A DNA stretch of 7,955 bases from an uncultured Marinilabiliales bacterium (GTDB taxonomy: Bacteria; Bacteroidota; Bacteroidia; Bacteroidales; BM520): positions 1 through 7,955 of the forward strand of contig CALFIZ010000121.1 of NCBI GenBank assembly GCA_937877575.1, in the 5' to 3' direction. Position 1 is the stretch's first letter, and each line of letters opens with the position of its first letter. The notes below the pieces were generated by a model. It saw nothing but the letters and a program-made list of their open reading frames with translations. It had not been told where the DNA came from and did not search any database. The position numbers and the translations under genes are program-made. Below are positions 6,330-7,955 of this stretch, piece after piece.

Positions 6330-6335
6330 AAGGAG
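6330..6335 (+). promoter_or_regulatory. Ribosome binding site of the sliding clamp gene
   Basis: AAGGAG lies 7 nt before the ATG at 6343 and fixes the start of the clamp gene. Confidence 0.85.
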
Positions 6336-6342
6336 TGAATTT

Positions 6343-7419
6343 ATGAATCTAACAATTAAAACAGAACAGTTACAAGACATGGTTAATCGAGCAATCAAAT
6401 GTGCTAGTAACAACAAATTAATTCCGTTAACCTCTTTGATGAGTGTGAAAGTGGATAACGGTGTCCTAGTCTTAACCACCACTGATGGAGCAAATTTTTA
6501 TTATGTGCGGTCTGCGTCGGCTGTACAATGTGATGATTTTGAAGTAAGTGTATTAGCTGATTTATTTACAAAGCTAGTTTTAAAAACTACTTCTGAAACA
6601 TTGACTTTGAGCGTAGAAGATAATGTATTAGAGATTAAAGGTAACGGTACATATAAAATGGAATTACCACTTGACGAGGGCGGTAAAATCATTAAGTTCC
6701 CTAAAAAGTTTGATGAGTTTGTAAACGTTGGTAAAACGGTAAAGCGTGATGATATTGATAGAATTATCGCATACAATAAAAACTCGTTAGCGGTAAGTGT
6801 AACATTGCCATCATTGACATGCTATTATTGTGGAGATACTGTAATTAGTTGTGATTCGCATATGGTGTGTTCTACGGAAATGCATTTGTTTGATAATGAT
6901 TTATTAATCTCTCCGCAGTTGATGGAAATCCTTAGTATTTTCAAAGCTACCGAAATTAATTGTTCTATTAATGATGATTTTATTATCTTTGAAACAGCGA
7001 ATGATTTAGTGTATGCTCCTATTATTGAAGGTGTTGATACATATCCTGCAGACGCATTGAATAGTTTATTGAACGGTGAATTTCCATCAATGTGTAAAAT
7101 TAATCGTGACGATGTATTATCACTTCTTGACCGTTTATCGTTGTTTGTTGGTAGTTATGATAAAAAATTGATTTATTTAACATTCACAAATGAGGGTGTG
7201 ATGTTTAATAGTAAAAAAATGAGTGGTTCGGAGTTAGTACCGTATATTGAATCTGAAAACTTTTCTGATTATACTTGCGCTGTTGATATTAATATGCTAC
7301 AATCGCAGTTACAAACACAATCTAATGAAACTATTACAATGTATTATGGCTCAGATGTGGCTATTAAGTTTGTATCAGAAGGGGTTACTCAGTTAGTTGC
7401 ATTGGCGAATGAGGAATAA
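6343..7419 (+). CDS. DNA sliding clamp (DNA polymerase III beta-subunit-like), probably phage-encoded
   Basis: This 358-residue protein fits the three-domain beta clamp (roughly 1-118, 120-245, 248-358), the ring that tethers a DNA polymerase to its template. Domain 1 has the family pattern: amphipathic start helix (LQDMVNRAIKCASN), then LIPLTSLMSVKVDNGVLVLTTTD, the counterpart of the usual LPIL...L.L.ATD segment, and VLADLFTKLVLK. The C-terminus VTQLVALA takes the place of the usual YVVMPMRL-type last strand. It is divergent from chromosomal DnaN and has no dnaA, recF or gyrB beside it. A nuclease gene follows 2 nt after its stop, which is a phage-type replication or recombination neighbourhood. 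It has its own promoter and a good ribosome binding site. The name dnaN is withheld because this looks like a phage paralogue, not the chromosomal gene. Confidence 0.8.
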   Translation: MNLTIKTEQLQDMVNRAIKCASNNKLIPLTSLMSVKVDNGVLVLTTTDGANFYYVRSASAVQCDDFEVSVLADLFTKLVLKTTSETLTLSVEDNVLEIKGNGTYKMELPLDEGGKIIKFPKKFDEFVNVGKTVKRDDIDRIIAYNKNSLAVSVTLPSLTCYYCGDTVISCDSHMVCSTEMHLFDNDLLISPQLMEILSIFKATEINCSINDDFIIFETANDLVYAPIIEGVDTYPADALNSLLNGEFPSMCKINRDDVLSLLDRLSLFVGSYDKKLIYLTFTNEGVMFNSKKMSGSELVPYIESENFSDYTCAVDINMLQSQLQTQSNETITMYYGSDVAIKFVSEGVTQLVALANEE

Positions 7420-7421
7420 GT

Positions 7422-7955
7422 ATGGCACGAAGCAGAGCGCTAATAAATGTTTTAAATATGGTAAATCAGGATGAAAAGCCTGTTGAAAAACAATTTTTAG
7501 ATGATTTGAGAGCAAGTATTGAAATTGAAGACCAAAAAGGGTCACGAAAACCGTCACAAACGTACAAACCGTCTTCATTGCACTGTATACGAAACATGTA
7601 TTATCAAAGAGTTGGTGTAGAGGCTTGCGGAGACCGTTCGTCAAGTGAGTTAGTTGGTATTTGTGAAAGTGGTAGTGACCGACACGAGAGGCTACAAATG
7701 GCTGTAGCCTCTATGTGTGATAATGGTATTGATTGCGAATATGTCGATGTTGCGGAATATGTTAAGACACATAATTTACCAGACATTGATATTGTTTCAA
7801 AACAAGGCATGGAAACAAAACTGTTTAATAAAAAACTATGTATTAGTTTTCTGTGTGATGGTATTATTCGATATAAAGGTAAGTATTATATCCTTGAAAT
7901 TAAGACTGAAACGAATAATAAGTTTTGGAGCAGGGAAAATGTAAATCCTGACCAT
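7422..7955 (+). CDS. PD-(D/E)XK nuclease, Cas4/RecB-like, partial (runs off the window)
   Basis: The frame is open from ATG at 7422 for 178 codons to the last base, with no stop. The visible part carries the core of the PD-(D/E)XK superfamily in order: His88 in GSDRHERLQ, Asp146 in LCDGIIRYKGKYYILEIKT, and Glu159-Ile-Lys161 on the next strand. SSLHCIRNMYY (51-61) resembles the N-terminal Cys/Arg segment of Cas4- and phage-type exonucleases. Near the end, RENVNPDH looks like the start of the usual C-terminal Arg...His-x-x-Gln motif, which would continue beyond the window. It probably acts as a DNA exonuclease in phage replication, recombination or end processing. It starts 2 nt after the clamp stop, and GAGG inside the clamp gene (7411-7414) serves as its ribosome binding site, so translation is probably coupled. 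No CRISPR array or other cas gene is in view, so an adaptation role is not suggested. Confidence 0.8.
   Translation, partial: MARSRALINVLNMVNQDEKPVEKQFLDDLRASIEIEDQKGSRKPSQTYKPSSLHCIRNMYYQRVGVEACGDRSSSELVGICESGSDRHERLQMAVASMCDNGIDCEYVDVAEYVKTHNLPDIDIVSKQGMETKLFNKKLCISFLCDGIIRYKGKYYILEIKTETNNKFWSRENVNPDH

Noticed and set aside
7422..7955. CRISPR-Cas adaptation role for the Cas4-like nuclease
   Set aside because: There is no repeat-spacer array and no cas1 or cas2 in the window, and the neighbour is a sliding clamp. A phage exonuclease role fits better.

Overview
The window is best read as a join of three unrelated DNA sources, probably an animal-gut or similar metagenomic assembly, and not as one natural locus. 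Part A, about 1-3870, looks like Bacteroidales (Bacteroidota). It has a TTTG / TAnnTTTG promoter, little Shine-Dalgarno sequence, balanced base composition, an outer-membrane beta-barrel protein, a short lipoprotein, a PflX-type radical SAM protein and a vSGLT-like Na+/sugar symporter. Part B, about 3873-4601, is an AT-rich antisense coding fragment of a eukaryotic 60S ribosomal protein, uL18 (RPL5), from an unidentified protist. It is cut at both ends. Part C, about 4604-7955, is AT-rich with strong AAGGAG ribosome binding sites and a sigma-70/sigma-A promoter. It looks like a Firmicutes phage or other mobile element: a DNA sliding clamp is followed 2 nt later by a Cas4/RecB-like nuclease that runs off the window.

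Layout. On the + strand, a promoter drives an outer-membrane barrel gene (123-914) and a lipoprotein gene (944-1441). These meet, tail to tail and with no spacer, a minus-strand pair: the symporter (5'-truncated, ending at 2354) and the radical SAM gene (1442-2350). The symporter loses its first transmembrane helix where the eukaryotic fragment begins. The RPL5 fragment (minus strand) lacks both its N-terminus and its C-terminal tail. It stops at about 4601, next to a perfect 13-bp bidirectional terminator. After that come an ECF transporter S component (4706-5287), a nucleoside hydrolase (5349-6281), a strong promoter with an extended -10, the sliding clamp (6343-7419) and the partial nuclease (7422-7955).

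How the genes may work together. In part A, the symporter would import a galactose- or glucose-like sugar with sodium; the radical SAM partner is of unknown substrate. In part C, an S component with no EcfA/A'/T genes in view, followed by a nucleoside hydrolase, suggests uptake of a nucleoside or base and its hydrolysis. One specific hypothesis is queuosine/queuine salvage, by analogy with QrtT and QueK of Clostridioides difficile. Finding this pair directly beside a phage-like clamp and nuclease is the most biologically interesting point. The most important practical point is that the contig appears chimeric, so gene order across about 3870 and about 4601 should not be interpreted.
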